Positions 9,651 through 17,228 of a stretch of 42,973 bases of DNA are shown piece after piece. Numbering within the stretch: position 1 is the first letter of the stretch; each line of letters opens with the position of its first letter. The DNA is from JBLMYQ01 sp050258375 (GTDB lineage: Bacteria; Bacillota; Clostridia; Acetivibrionales; UBA4821), in the NCBI GenBank assembly GCA_050258375.1, contig JBLMYQ010000010.1, forward strand, positions 1 through 42,973, written 5' to 3'. Made by a program: the position numbers and the translations under genes. The notes beneath the pieces are model-generated. The model was given only the letters and a program-made list of their open reading frames with translations, ran no database searches and was not told where the DNA came from.

Positions 9651-11420
9651 TTGCAAAGAAGATTAATGCTTGGAGAAATCCTCTTAAAAGAGAATATAAT
9701 AACTGAGGAAAACCTACAGTTAGCTTTGAAGCAGCAAAAAAGGTATAAGATAGGTGAGCTGCTTGTTAAAAAGGGTCTGATTACCGAAACTATTCTTAAT
9801 GATGCCCTTGAGCAGCAAAAGAAGACAAGTCAGCAGTTAGGAGAAATCCTGGCTGAGATGGGAAGAATAACAGAAGAAAACATTGCTGATGTTGTTGCAG
9901 AGCAGGAAGGCTATGAAAGAGTAAATATCTCACAGGAAGACAATATAGATTTAAATCTTATTAAGTCTTTTGATGAGAATTATATGAGGCACTTTCTGGT
10001 AATTCCCTTTCAGAAAAAAGATGATACGCTAAGAATAGTAATCCAGAAATACTATAATTATCGAACTATAGATTATATTAAAGACTTTTATAAGGTAAAA
10101 AAGATTGAGATATGTATTGGTACGGAAAAGGAAATTTTAACATTTTTAGATAAGCATTTTACATATTACTATAAGGAAGAAGAAGAATACAAAGAGGAAT
10201 TGGATGATGAAGAGCTTGACATTATGTCAACTGAATCCCCGCTTGTCAAATATGTAAACAACATACTTGAAAAAGCGGTAAGAGAAAATTCAAGCGACAT
10301 ACATGTTGAGCCCCAGTTCAATCAGGATTCACTTATCAGATTCCGTATAGACGGAACCTTGTATCCAAAATCTAAATTTCCGCGCGCATGGCACAAACAG
10401 GTTATTTCCAGATTGAAGATACTTTCAAAGCTGGATATTGCCAAGCAGTTTGAACCTCAGGACGGAGAAATCAGATTCAAAATAAATAACGGATATATCA
10501 ATATGCGTGTTTCTACTATACCTACCATTAACGGCGAAAAGATGGTAATACGACTTTTGGGTTCGGGTACATCTGCTGTAGACCTTGAACACCTTCAGCT
10601 TACAGAGGGAAATATGAACACCATCATAAGTGCACTTAATAAGAGAAGGGGAATGATACTGATAACTGCTCCGACCGGAGAGGGCAAGACAACAACCCTT
10701 TATGCTTCGCTTAGTTATTTAAACAGCGAGGGTATAAACTCCGATATAAATATTGTAACAATAGAAGATCCTGTTGAAATAAGGCTTCCAGGAATAAATC
10801 AGGTTAAGGTTTCGCCGAATATTTCCTACGCACAGGCTTTAAGGGCTATATTGAGACAGGACCCGAATGTTATAATGGTTGGAGAGATAAGAGATGATGA
10901 AACTGCTGATATAGCTGTAAAAGCAAGCATAACAGGACACTTGCTGCTTTCAACCTTACATACGACAGATACCTATGGGGTTATAGCAAGGCTTTTGAAT
11001 ATGGGTGTTCCTGCATACCTTATTGCCGATTCTCTTGAATTGGTTATTGCCCAAAGGCTGGTCAAAAAGCTCTGTCCAAAGTGCTGTGTAGATGATGAAG
11101 AAAGTGTTGAATTTATTAAAAGTATTCATCCTAAGATTAATTTCTCAGAAGCGAAAATCAAAAAGCCCCAGGGATGCTCTTTCTGCGATAATTTAGGGCA
11201 TGATGGAAGAATTGCTGTTTTTGAATTTCTCCAAGTTGACAATGAGATAAGAGATTATATAGCGGTGTCTGATATAAGAAGTATAAGAGAACACAAAAAA
11301 GCTGCAAAAACAATGTATGAGGATGGGCTTGAAAAGGTACTGCAGGGTAAGGTGCATTATGATGAGATGCTTGCTACCATAGGGCTTTCGAAAAATGTAC
11401 TTAAGTTTAAAAAGAATTGA
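9651..11420 (+). CDS. pilB: Type IV pilus/T2SS assembly ATPase (PilB/GspE)
   Basis: This cytoplasmic hexameric ATPase would power polymerisation of pilin subunits. The N-terminus (about 1-95) holds three MshEN-like motifs (LGEILLKENIITEENLQLAL, then IGELLVKKGLITET, then LGEILAEMGRITEEN), a domain known in relatives to bind c-di-GMP. The core has Walker A APTGEGKTT (residues 340-348), the Asp-box/Walker B stretch DPNVIMVGEIRDDETAD and the His box LLSTLHTTD. A CPKC...CSFC tetracysteine zinc site follows. The length of 589 is typical. The start is TTG 9651, 7 nt after AAGGAGG. The first gene of the assembly machinery, it is followed after 21 nt by pilC. No PilT is encoded in the window. PilB versus GspE cannot be settled from sequence alone, but the pilM/N/O-like genes favour a type IV pilus-type machine. 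Confidence 0.93.
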   Translation: MQRRLMLGEILLKENIITEENLQLALKQQKRYKIGELLVKKGLITETILNDALEQQKKTSQQLGEILAEMGRITEENIADVVAEQEGYERVNISQEDNIDLNLIKSFDENYMRHFLVIPFQKKDDTLRIVIQKYYNYRTIDYIKDFYKVKKIEICIGTEKEILTFLDKHFTYYYKEEEEYKEELDDEELDIMSTESPLVKYVNNILEKAVRENSSDIHVEPQFNQDSLIRFRIDGTLYPKSKFPRAWHKQVISRLKILSKLDIAKQFEPQDGEIRFKINNGYINMRVSTIPTINGEKMVIRLLGSGTSAVDLEHLQLTEGNMNTIISALNKRRGMILITAPTGEGKTTTLYASLSYLNSEGINSDINIVTIEDPVEIRLPGINQVKVSPNISYAQALRAILRQDPNVIMVGEIRDDETADIAVKASITGHLLLSTLHTTDTYGVIARLLNMGVPAYLIADSLELVIAQRLVKKLCPKCCVDDEESVEFIKSIHPKINFSEAKIKKPQGCSFCDNLGHDGRIAVFEFLQVDNEIRDYIAVSDIRSIREHKKAAKTMYEDGLEKVLQGKVHYDEMLATIGLSKNVLKFKKN

Positions 11421-11441
11421 TTTTTTGAGAGGATACTTGCA

Positions 11442-12626
11442 ATGAGATTTTATATTTCGGGAATCAATAGAAAAGGGGAATATGTCAAACAGGAATTTGA
11501 GGCGGAGTCGGAGGCTGAAGTTATTGAAAGGCTCGAGAGCGATGATTTTATAATAGAGTCTATAAAACAAAACAAAGGTGGATTCCTATTTTTCAAAACA
11601 AAGAAATTTTCAAACAGAGATCTCATGTTTTTTTGCAACAGCATGGCGCACATGCTTGGAGCGGGGCTTGATCTGATAGCTTCTCTTGAGGTTGCAGAGA
11701 GACAAACAAAAGGAAGCTTTAAAAGTATAATACAGGTTATACATAAGGATATAGTAGCAGGTGCAAGTCTGAGTGAAAGTATAGCAAGATATGCTGAATT
11801 CCCCGAGATATTTTCAAAAATTATTGCTGTCGGGGAGAGAACGGGAAATTATTCCGAATGCTTTGAATCTCTGTATGAATACTTTTCCAACAAGGGGCAG
11901 CTTGAAAAAAAGATAAAATCGGTTACTGCGTATCCTATTATGCTATTGGTTTTCGGGGTAATCATAACAATAGTAATAACAGTGGTGGCAATACCTAAAA
12001 TGCTTCCGGTTGTTCAGAACTTTGATATCAAACTGAATCCGCTTACTCAAACACTGCTGAATTTTTCGAATTTTATAACCCAGTATTACTTGCCTGTAAT
12101 TATTGTACTGACTGCCTGCTTCTTTGGTATAAAGAATTTACTCAAAGGACCTTTGTCACCGTATGTTGATAAGGCAAAATTCAAGCTTCCGATTTTGGGA
12201 GAAATATTCAAAAAGGTTACTTCTGTTGATTTTGCAAATACAATGGCAATACTTGACCAGGCAGCTGTAAATCTTCTTATAGAAATTGACTTGATGGCAG
12301 ATATGTTTGCAAATAAATTTGTCAAAGATAATATTCTGCTTATAAAAAGCGAGGTCATAAAGGGAGAACAAATAAGCACTTATATGTCCAGAGAAATATT
12401 TGACGAGCTGCTTATCAACGTAATGGTTGTAGGAGAAAAGAGTGGACAGAAGGTTGATATGTTAAAAAAGGTTGCCAATTTTCTTGATCAGGAGGTAAGA
12501 CAGAGTATTGATTCTGCTGTCAGAATTTTAAATCCTCTTTTGCTTGCTACACTCGGCGGAGTAGTTGGTATCCTTATATTTTCAGTAATGGCACCCTTGC
12601 TTGACATATATAAAAATGTCGGATAA
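11442..12626 (+). CDS. pilC: Type IV pilus/T2SS inner-membrane platform protein (PilC/GspF)
   Basis: The 394-residue polytopic membrane protein is the platform on which the PilB ATPase acts. It starts with the small MRFYISGINRKGEYVKQEF domain typical of the family, followed by two T2SF domains. The first contains MLGAGLDLIASLEVAERQ and ends in a transmembrane helix (LLVFGVIITIVITVVAIP). The second, centred on ANTMAILDQAAVNLLIEID, ends in LLATLGGVVGILIFSVMAPL. A third membrane helix (YYLPVIIVLTACFFGI) lies between them. The number and placement of domains match PilC/GspF. ATG 11442 has a gagagga site 8 nt upstream. It lies between pilB and the pilin genes, with a 143-nt gap before the major prepilin. 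Confidence 0.93.
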   Translation: MRFYISGINRKGEYVKQEFEAESEAEVIERLESDDFIIESIKQNKGGFLFFKTKKFSNRDLMFFCNSMAHMLGAGLDLIASLEVAERQTKGSFKSIIQVIHKDIVAGASLSESIARYAEFPEIFSKIIAVGERTGNYSECFESLYEYFSNKGQLEKKIKSVTAYPIMLLVFGVIITIVITVVAIPKMLPVVQNFDIKLNPLTQTLLNFSNFITQYYLPVIIVLTACFFGIKNLLKGPLSPYVDKAKFKLPILGEIFKKVTSVDFANTMAILDQAAVNLLIEIDLMADMFANKFVKDNILLIKSEVIKGEQISTYMSREIFDELLINVMVVGEKSGQKVDMLKKVANFLDQEVRQSIDSAVRILNPLLLATLGGVVGILIFSVMAPLLDIYKNVG

Positions 12627-12769
12627 AATGAAAAAAGATAGAAAAGCTTGAAATAAAAGCAAATTGAGATATATTAAGACAAAATTAAATCAAGTTTTAC
12701 GTATATTTTAAGAGTGAAAGGAGGTATTTTTAACTTTTTATTCACTAAAATAACTAAGGAGGAATTTTT

Positions 12770-13339
12770 ATGTCAATAACAAAATGCAATTTAAAAAGCA
12801 GCAAGGGTTTTACGCTTATTGAATTATTGATTGTAATACTTATCTTAAGTCTTCTGGTTGCAATAGTCCTTCCTATTTACACATCCAAAAACGAAAAGGC
12901 AAGACAGACGGCAAATGCTTCAAATATTGCAGCGATAGAAGCTGCTGCAGATAATTATGACCTCGAAGTCGGACTTGCTGCAGGCGATTATGAAAAAATC
13001 GACAATACATCTACAATATTTACTAAAGGCTATTTAAAGAGCGTTCCTGTAAATCCTTGGGCTAAAACCACCAAAACACAGGGAGGAGATGCTTGGGGCT
13101 ATATTCTGGTTAAGTATAAGGCTTCTGCTGATGCTACCGGTAATGTTACAAATCCTGTAAACAAGGTTTTCTTGGGGTCCCTTAACGATGGCGTTACACC
13201 TAATGTAATTACATACTATGATCCGGTTGCTGATACTGCAACCAGTACAATTAATTGTGTTAGTGTAATTACAGGTGCAACAGGACTTACCGGTGCAGAT
13301 AATAATCATCAGTATTTTGTTACTGATCCTACTCCATAA
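12770..13339 (+). CDS. Major prepilin-like protein (type IV pilin/pseudopilin)
   Basis: The 189-residue protein has a 13-residue basic leader ending in Gly (SSKG) followed by FTLIELLIVILILSLLVAIVL, the class III signal peptide cut and N-methylated by prepilin peptidase; Glu is at mature +5. The hydrophobic alpha1 helix continues into NASNIAAIEAAADNYDLE, then a globular domain with a T2SS major-pseudopilin flavour (VPVNPWAKT). It has the best ribosome binding site of the operon (taaggagg, 12756-12763) and lies after a 143-nt gap, both consistent with high expression of a major subunit. A second, unused Shine-Dalgarno match (aaggaggt, 12719-12725) lies 37 nt further upstream. No prepilin peptidase gene is in the window, so processing must rely on one elsewhere. 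Whether the fibre is a pilus or pseudopilus is unknown. Confidence 0.88.
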   Translation: MSITKCNLKSSKGFTLIELLIVILILSLLVAIVLPIYTSKNEKARQTANASNIAAIEAAADNYDLEVGLAAGDYEKIDNTSTIFTKGYLKSVPVNPWAKTTKTQGGDAWGYILVKYKASADATGNVTNPVNKVFLGSLNDGVTPNVITYYDPVADTATSTINCVSVITGATGLTGADNNHQYFVTDPTP

Positions 13340-13357
13340 AAAGGCTTTTGAGAGAAT

Positions 13358-13780
13358 ATGCTTATGATAAGGAAAAAGAACGGATACACCTTAATAGAGC
13401 TTCTTATTGTTATGCTGATTGTTATTGCTTTTGCAGGTGTTGTTTGCATATCTTTTTCCAAGTCATATAACGGAAATGTTTTGAAAAACAATGCTTATTT
13501 ATTGGTTTCAAAGCTTAATTATTACAAGCTGTACTGCGTTAATAACAATACAGATATCGATGCCAGCTTCTACGCCGGACAGGTAACCTTTCTTCATGAC
13601 GGCGTAGAAGTGGATAAGATTATTTTTAGCAAGGACTGTGTCCTTGATTTTCCTGTTTCGGGAGTTAACATCAACAAAAAAGGCTTTGTTGTTCTTTCGG
13701 CGGATGTTACCTTAAATCTGCAGTATAAAGGTCAGGCCAGGCAGATTCTTATCGGAAAGTATAATTTGAAGGTTAACTGA
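13358..13780 (+). CDS. Minor prepilin (GspH/FimT-like)
   Basis: This 140-residue protein begins MLMIRKKNG, a short basic leader, then YTLIELLIVMLIVIAFAGVVC. The +1 residue is Tyr rather than the usual Phe, while Gly at -1 and Glu at +5 are kept. The body is beta-rich and resembles the GspH/FimT class in size and position. It starts 18 nt after the major prepilin and 8 nt before the next pilin-like gene. ATG 13358 is used, but ATG 13364 would leave the same leader. It probably forms part of the initiation complex at the tip of the fibre, by analogy with minor pilins in other systems. Confidence 0.8.
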   Translation: MLMIRKKNGYTLIELLIVMLIVIAFAGVVCISFSKSYNGNVLKNNAYLLVSKLNYYKLYCVNNNTDIDASFYAGQVTFLHDGVEVDKIIFSKDCVLDFPVSGVNINKKGFVVLSADVTLNLQYKGQARQILIGKYNLKVN

Positions 13781-13788
13781 GGTGTCTT

Positions 13789-14100
13789 ATGAGTTTTATA
13801 GAGGTTTTTATGGCGGCTGTAATAGTTTCAATATTAAGCTTTCCTATTGCGTTATTTGGATTTCAAACTCATCTGAACAACCTTAGGATTACAGAAATCA
13901 CAAATGCGGTTTATGCTGCTCAAAAAGAAGATGAGAACCTTCAAAGCATTACTTATTCCGAAGGCGAAAAGGAAATAAACGGCTTCAAAGTAAATTCGAC
14001 AAGAGAAAACGAGAAGTATTATATCACGGTTGAAAGTAAAAACGCAGGTACAAAGCTTGAAATGATAGGCTTTGTCAAGAGTAACGATTATGCGAAATAA
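13789..14100 (+). CDS. Leaderless PilV/GspI-like minor pilin
   Basis: The 103-residue protein begins MSFIEVFMAAVIVSILSFP, which aligns with the mature N-terminus of a type IV pilin (M1, S2, F3, I4, E5) rather than with a precursor. There is no basic leader and no Gly before the start; the frame upstream reads stop (13774-13776) then L-R-C-L, so no hidden leader exists in frame. The conserved Glu+5 and the hydrophobic helix are intact. Pro in VSILSFP matches the alpha1 kink of minor pilins. It lies 8 nt after the previous gene and overlaps the next by 11 nt. It could work without processing, could need a start I cannot see, or could reflect a sequence error. Confidence 0.7.
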   Translation: MSFIEVFMAAVIVSILSFPIALFGFQTHLNNLRITEITNAVYAAQKEDENLQSITYSEGEKEINGFKVNSTRENEKYYITVESKNAGTKLEMIGFVKSNDYAK

Positions 14101-14551
14101 AGGATTTACCCTGATAGAGATGCTCATAGTTTTGTTATTTGTTTCACTTCTGATGCCTGTGATTTGTTTCACTTTTGCTAATTTTCAAAAGACGGTAAAT
14201 ACGGGAACTGAAAGACAGAAATATTATCAGGATATATCCAATGTAAAAATGATTATTGAAAGGGATTTCCTTGACAAGAATATTGTGATTACGGCTGTCG
14301 AACCTGGGCGTATGCAGGTGACCATAGGTTCGAGGCAAATAGAGTATTTTTTTCAAGGTAATTCAATTCTTAGAAAAGAAGATAGCAATCCTGCGGATGT
14401 TTTGGCAGAAGGCTTTTATGAAGGCTCTTTTGAAAGACCTGATATTAATTTAAAGCAGGTTGTCATTTACTTTAAAAGAAATGAAAGTGCTAAGAGAGAT
14501 ACTATTTTCTTGAGTTCGGATTACAGCAAGTGGGATTATCAGGAGGAGTGA
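14090..14551 (+). CDS. Minor prepilin (PilW/GspJ-like)
   Basis: ATG 14090 gives MRNKG then FTLIEMLIVLLFVSLLMPV, an ideal short basic leader and class III cleavage site with Glu at +5. The 153-residue length and the following FANFQKTVNTGTERQKYYQD fit a PilW/GspJ-type minor subunit. The start lies within the end of the previous gene (11-nt overlap), indicating translational coupling. A TTG 18 nt upstream would add MSRVTI and is less likely. It is expected to be cut by prepilin peptidase and to join the minor-pilin tip complex. Confidence 0.82.
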   Translation: MRNKGFTLIEMLIVLLFVSLLMPVICFTFANFQKTVNTGTERQKYYQDISNVKMIIERDFLDKNIVITAVEPGRMQVTIGSRQIEYFFQGNSILRKEDSNPADVLAEGFYEGSFERPDINLKQVVIYFKRNESAKRDTIFLSSDYSKWDYQEE

Positions 14552-14555
14552 TATT

Positions 14556-15350
14556 TTGGAGCCTGTAGGAATTGCGTTTTTCAATAAAAAATTCATAATA
14601 TGCGAATCTCTCAAAAAAGCAAGGGATTATTCCTGTATATATTATAATCAGGCAAATCTTAATAAGATTTTTACCGAAACGGTTTCAAATATGAAGTTGA
14701 AAAACAGGGATTTTGTAATAACCTTGCCTACAGAGGTAGTAAAGGTAAGCACCCTTATAGAAAAGACGAACATGAGAAAGCTGAAAAATTTTGATAAGGC
14801 AATAATAGGTGAGCTGTCAAAGGAGCTTTGCGTAGACCCTGTAGAAAATATCATTTCCTATAAGTATTATATAAAAAATGATATGCCGGATAAAATGTTT
14901 CTAAATGCGGTGTTTGCTCCAAAAGCGAAAATTGGTGAGCTTGTTAAGAGCTTGGGAAATGTAAGCATTAAAGCTATTGATATTATTTCGGAAAGCTTCA
15001 GGAGAGTAATAAATTACAAGAATGATTATCTTATCCTGAATTTTTATTATGATGGAGAAGAGGAATATGTCGGAATATTCATCTACAGAAATAACTTTCT
15101 TTTAGGGTACAGATGTCTGGAAACCGTTAGCTATGATGTTCCTAAGCTTAAAATGGAAATTGACAGGATTCTTACTTTTATTAAAAGCGCAATAAAGGAC
15201 TTTTCTCTTTCAAGATGCGCTATATTCAGTGATACAAAAGGTAATGTTGAAATAATGCTTGAAGAGCTCCAGGATATAAAGGTTGAAGGCTTTGAAGTTG
15301 AAGAAAGCATAGCTGCTGCTGCAAGCGGACTCTGTGCATGGGGTAAATAA
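14556..15350 (+). CDS. PilM-like pilus assembly protein (actin-like fold, divergent)
   Basis: The 264-residue cytoplasmic protein occupies the PilM slot immediately before a PilN-like and a PilO-like gene. It begins MEPVGIAFFNKKFIICES, which looks like the first beta-hairpin of an ASKHA/actin-like fold, and contains VITLPTEVVKVSTLIEKTN and LAVFAPKAKIGELVKSLG-like segments that recall PilM (TLPxxxv, v.AAPkeiv..). A second lobe (NDYLILNFYYDGEEEYVGIFI) fits the ATPase core repeat. It is shorter than typical PilM (about 350 residues), and I see no clean phosphate-binding motif. The start is TTG 14556 behind aggaggag (14541-14548). In relatives PilM binds the cytoplasmic tail of PilN and links it to PilB/PilC. 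The assignment rests on both sequence and context. Confidence 0.65.
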   Translation: MEPVGIAFFNKKFIICESLKKARDYSCIYYNQANLNKIFTETVSNMKLKNRDFVITLPTEVVKVSTLIEKTNMRKLKNFDKAIIGELSKELCVDPVENIISYKYYIKNDMPDKMFLNAVFAPKAKIGELVKSLGNVSIKAIDIISESFRRVINYKNDYLILNFYYDGEEEYVGIFIYRNNFLLGYRCLETVSYDVPKLKMEIDRILTFIKSAIKDFSLSRCAIFSDTKGNVEIMLEELQDIKVEGFEVEESIAAAASGLCAWGK

Positions 15351-15352
15351 AA

Positions 15353-15910
15353 ATGAGTTATAATTTATTGCCGGTTGAGTTTAAAAAAAGCAGGGTGGTT
15401 GAAAAAGTATCAATTGCTGCATTGATAGTTTTATTTATAAGCGTTTCGTTTATTTTTCTTTTAGCATACGAGCATTATAATTATAATGCTGAGCTGAAAT
15501 ACTGGGGAATAAAAAAAGAAGCGATAAATCAGAAGAATAAAAAGCTTGAAAAAAGATTAAATTCAAATGAAACATTCATAGCTTTCAGAGATAAGGGTAA
15601 TAAGTTGAAAATTGCGCCAAGAGTAAAGCTGGAATACAATCGGTATGATTATATTCTTTCACTTATTGGCGAGCTGACTCCTCGCAGCGTACTTATAAAT
15701 AAGATTGACAGCGATTCCAAAACAGATGGCATTACACTTGAGGGGCAGACCAAAGAGTATCAGAATCTTATGAATTATTATGAAATACTTACAAGAACAG
15801 ATGGTATTTTTAATGCTGCTTATGAATCAATAGTTTATGATAATAAGAACAATGTTATTAATTTTAAAATGAAATTTTTTCTTAGCAAATCAGAAAGTGA
15901 GAAAAAATGA
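15353..15910 (+). CDS. PilN-like pilus assembly protein
   Basis: The 185-residue protein starts MSYNLLPVEFKKSR, the conserved short cytoplasmic peptide (N-LLP) that in PilN docks onto PilM. A transmembrane helix (VSIAALIVLFISVSFIFLLAY) follows, then a charged coiled coil (WGIKKEAINQKNKKLEKRLN) and a ferredoxin-like domain with YILSLIGELTPRSVLINKID and GITLEGQTKEYQNLMNYYE. This is the standard PilN domain order and length. It begins 2 nt after the PilM-like gene and overlaps the next gene by 4 nt (ATGA). Confidence 0.85.
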   Translation: MSYNLLPVEFKKSRVVEKVSIAALIVLFISVSFIFLLAYEHYNYNAELKYWGIKKEAINQKNKKLEKRLNSNETFIAFRDKGNKLKIAPRVKLEYNRYDYILSLIGELTPRSVLINKIDSDSKTDGITLEGQTKEYQNLMNYYEILTRTDGIFNAAYESIVYDNKNNVINFKMKFFLSKSESEKK

Positions 15911-17226
15911 AAACACTTAAGAAAAAGGTAAATAAAAAATTATTGCTATTGATTTTATTAATAATATTAATGCTTAGTTGTGATGTGGCATTTTATTATT
16001 CTATGGCGTTTTTAAATACCGATATTACCAAGAATATCAGTAAGATTAAAGAAGAATATTCCTCAGCTGAAAAGCAGGTGGGAAAGATTCGAAGCCTGGA
16101 AGCCCAGATGGAATTAATAAAAAGCAGCGAAAAGGATGAAGCACCTGATAAAACCCTTCTAATTAATCTGATTCTGCTTACGAAATTTATCGGAAAGGAT
16201 AAGATAATTAGCATACAACCTGATATAAAGAGGATTGACGATGAGGATAACCTGGTAAAAATACCGATAAAAATTGAATTTATAACAGATTATACAAAGC
16301 TGATTAAAATTTTTTCCGATTTTTCAAAGGAATATCCGGAACCCAAGTTTGAAAATATGAAAATAGAATATGTAGAAAATGCAATGAAGGTTAGCGTGGA
16401 TTTCATTTCTGTTTCAAGGAAGCTTGGAGAGCTTGATACTGCAAAAATTTCAAGAGTGTTTGACGGCATCAATAAAGTTAAAAGTCCAATCGGGTTCTTT
16501 TATGATTATGCAAAAGAAACAAAGCAGCTTGCAGGAAATGGCTTGCTGCCCAAACAGGATGCTGGTGCTGTAATTCCTGATGGAGCAAAGGTTTTGGATG
16601 CTAAAACACAGGTTAAGGATGTAAGTGTTTTCTCTGGGAACACCTTGTCTCCTCAGAAGCCTGCACAAACCAAGAAAAAGGTAAAGGTTAAAATCGAATA
16701 TAATGATATCGAACAAACCAAGAAAGACAGCGTAGAGAAAAAGAGCCAAACAAAGCCGCAGGATAAAGAACAGAATAAAAGCGGAACAAATACGGTCAAA
16801 AAGCCGGTGGTGACACAAGTAACCTTTGCGCTTCCTGTTAAAGGAGTCTGGAATATATTATATAAATTTGGGCAGAAAATAGTTGAAAAAGGTATGGAAA
16901 CTGATTTTCATAATGGAGCAGATATTGCAGGGAAGGAAGGAACTGCTGTATTTGCTGCAGATAATGGCAAGATTATTTTTGCGGGCGAAATGGATAAACA
17001 GTCAAAAAGTATAATTCTGGAAGGAACAAGCGGCAAAAAATATAAATTTGTATATTCAAATCTTGGAACAGTGGTTTATACGCAAGGTAAAACAGTCAAA
17101 AAAGGACAAAAAATCGGAACAATAGGTAAGGATTCCTTGACAGGGAAAGAGTATGTGCATTTTGGAATAATGCTTGCCGGTAAATTTGAAAATCCTATGA
17201 ATCTTAAGTATGCAGGAGTTAAATAA
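15907..17226 (+). CDS. PilO-like protein fused to a degenerate M23/LytM domain
   Basis: The 439-residue membrane protein has a PilO-like first half: a transmembrane helix (LLLLILLIILMLSCDVAFYY), a coiled coil (about 35-75) and a ferredoxin-like domain (about 80-180). A Lys/Gln-rich linker (about 215-300) leads to an M23 peptidase fold (about 305-439). The M23 zinc ligands look preserved (H335 and D339 in HNGAD; H418 in YVHFG). The first His of the usual HLH motif is Tyr416, and the YxHL catalytic His position reads Y383-S-N385-L, so both catalytic His positions appear lost. The domain may bind cell wall rather than cut it, as in degenerate SpoIIQ/EnvC-type LytM proteins. It sits between pilN and the last minor pilin, overlapping pilN by 4 nt. 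The fusion would tie the pilus alignment complex to peptidoglycan, in place of a PilP/PilQ path that a Gram-positive lacks. Confidence 0.8.
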   Translation: MKTLKKKVNKKLLLLILLIILMLSCDVAFYYSMAFLNTDITKNISKIKEEYSSAEKQVGKIRSLEAQMELIKSSEKDEAPDKTLLINLILLTKFIGKDKIISIQPDIKRIDDEDNLVKIPIKIEFITDYTKLIKIFSDFSKEYPEPKFENMKIEYVENAMKVSVDFISVSRKLGELDTAKISRVFDGINKVKSPIGFFYDYAKETKQLAGNGLLPKQDAGAVIPDGAKVLDAKTQVKDVSVFSGNTLSPQKPAQTKKKVKVKIEYNDIEQTKKDSVEKKSQTKPQDKEQNKSGTNTVKKPVVTQVTFALPVKGVWNILYKFGQKIVEKGMETDFHNGADIAGKEGTAVFAADNGKIIFAGEMDKQSKSIILEGTSGKKYKFVYSNLGTVVYTQGKTVKKGQKIGTIGKDSLTGKEYVHFGIMLAGKFENPMNLKYAGVK

Positions 17227-17228
17227 TT

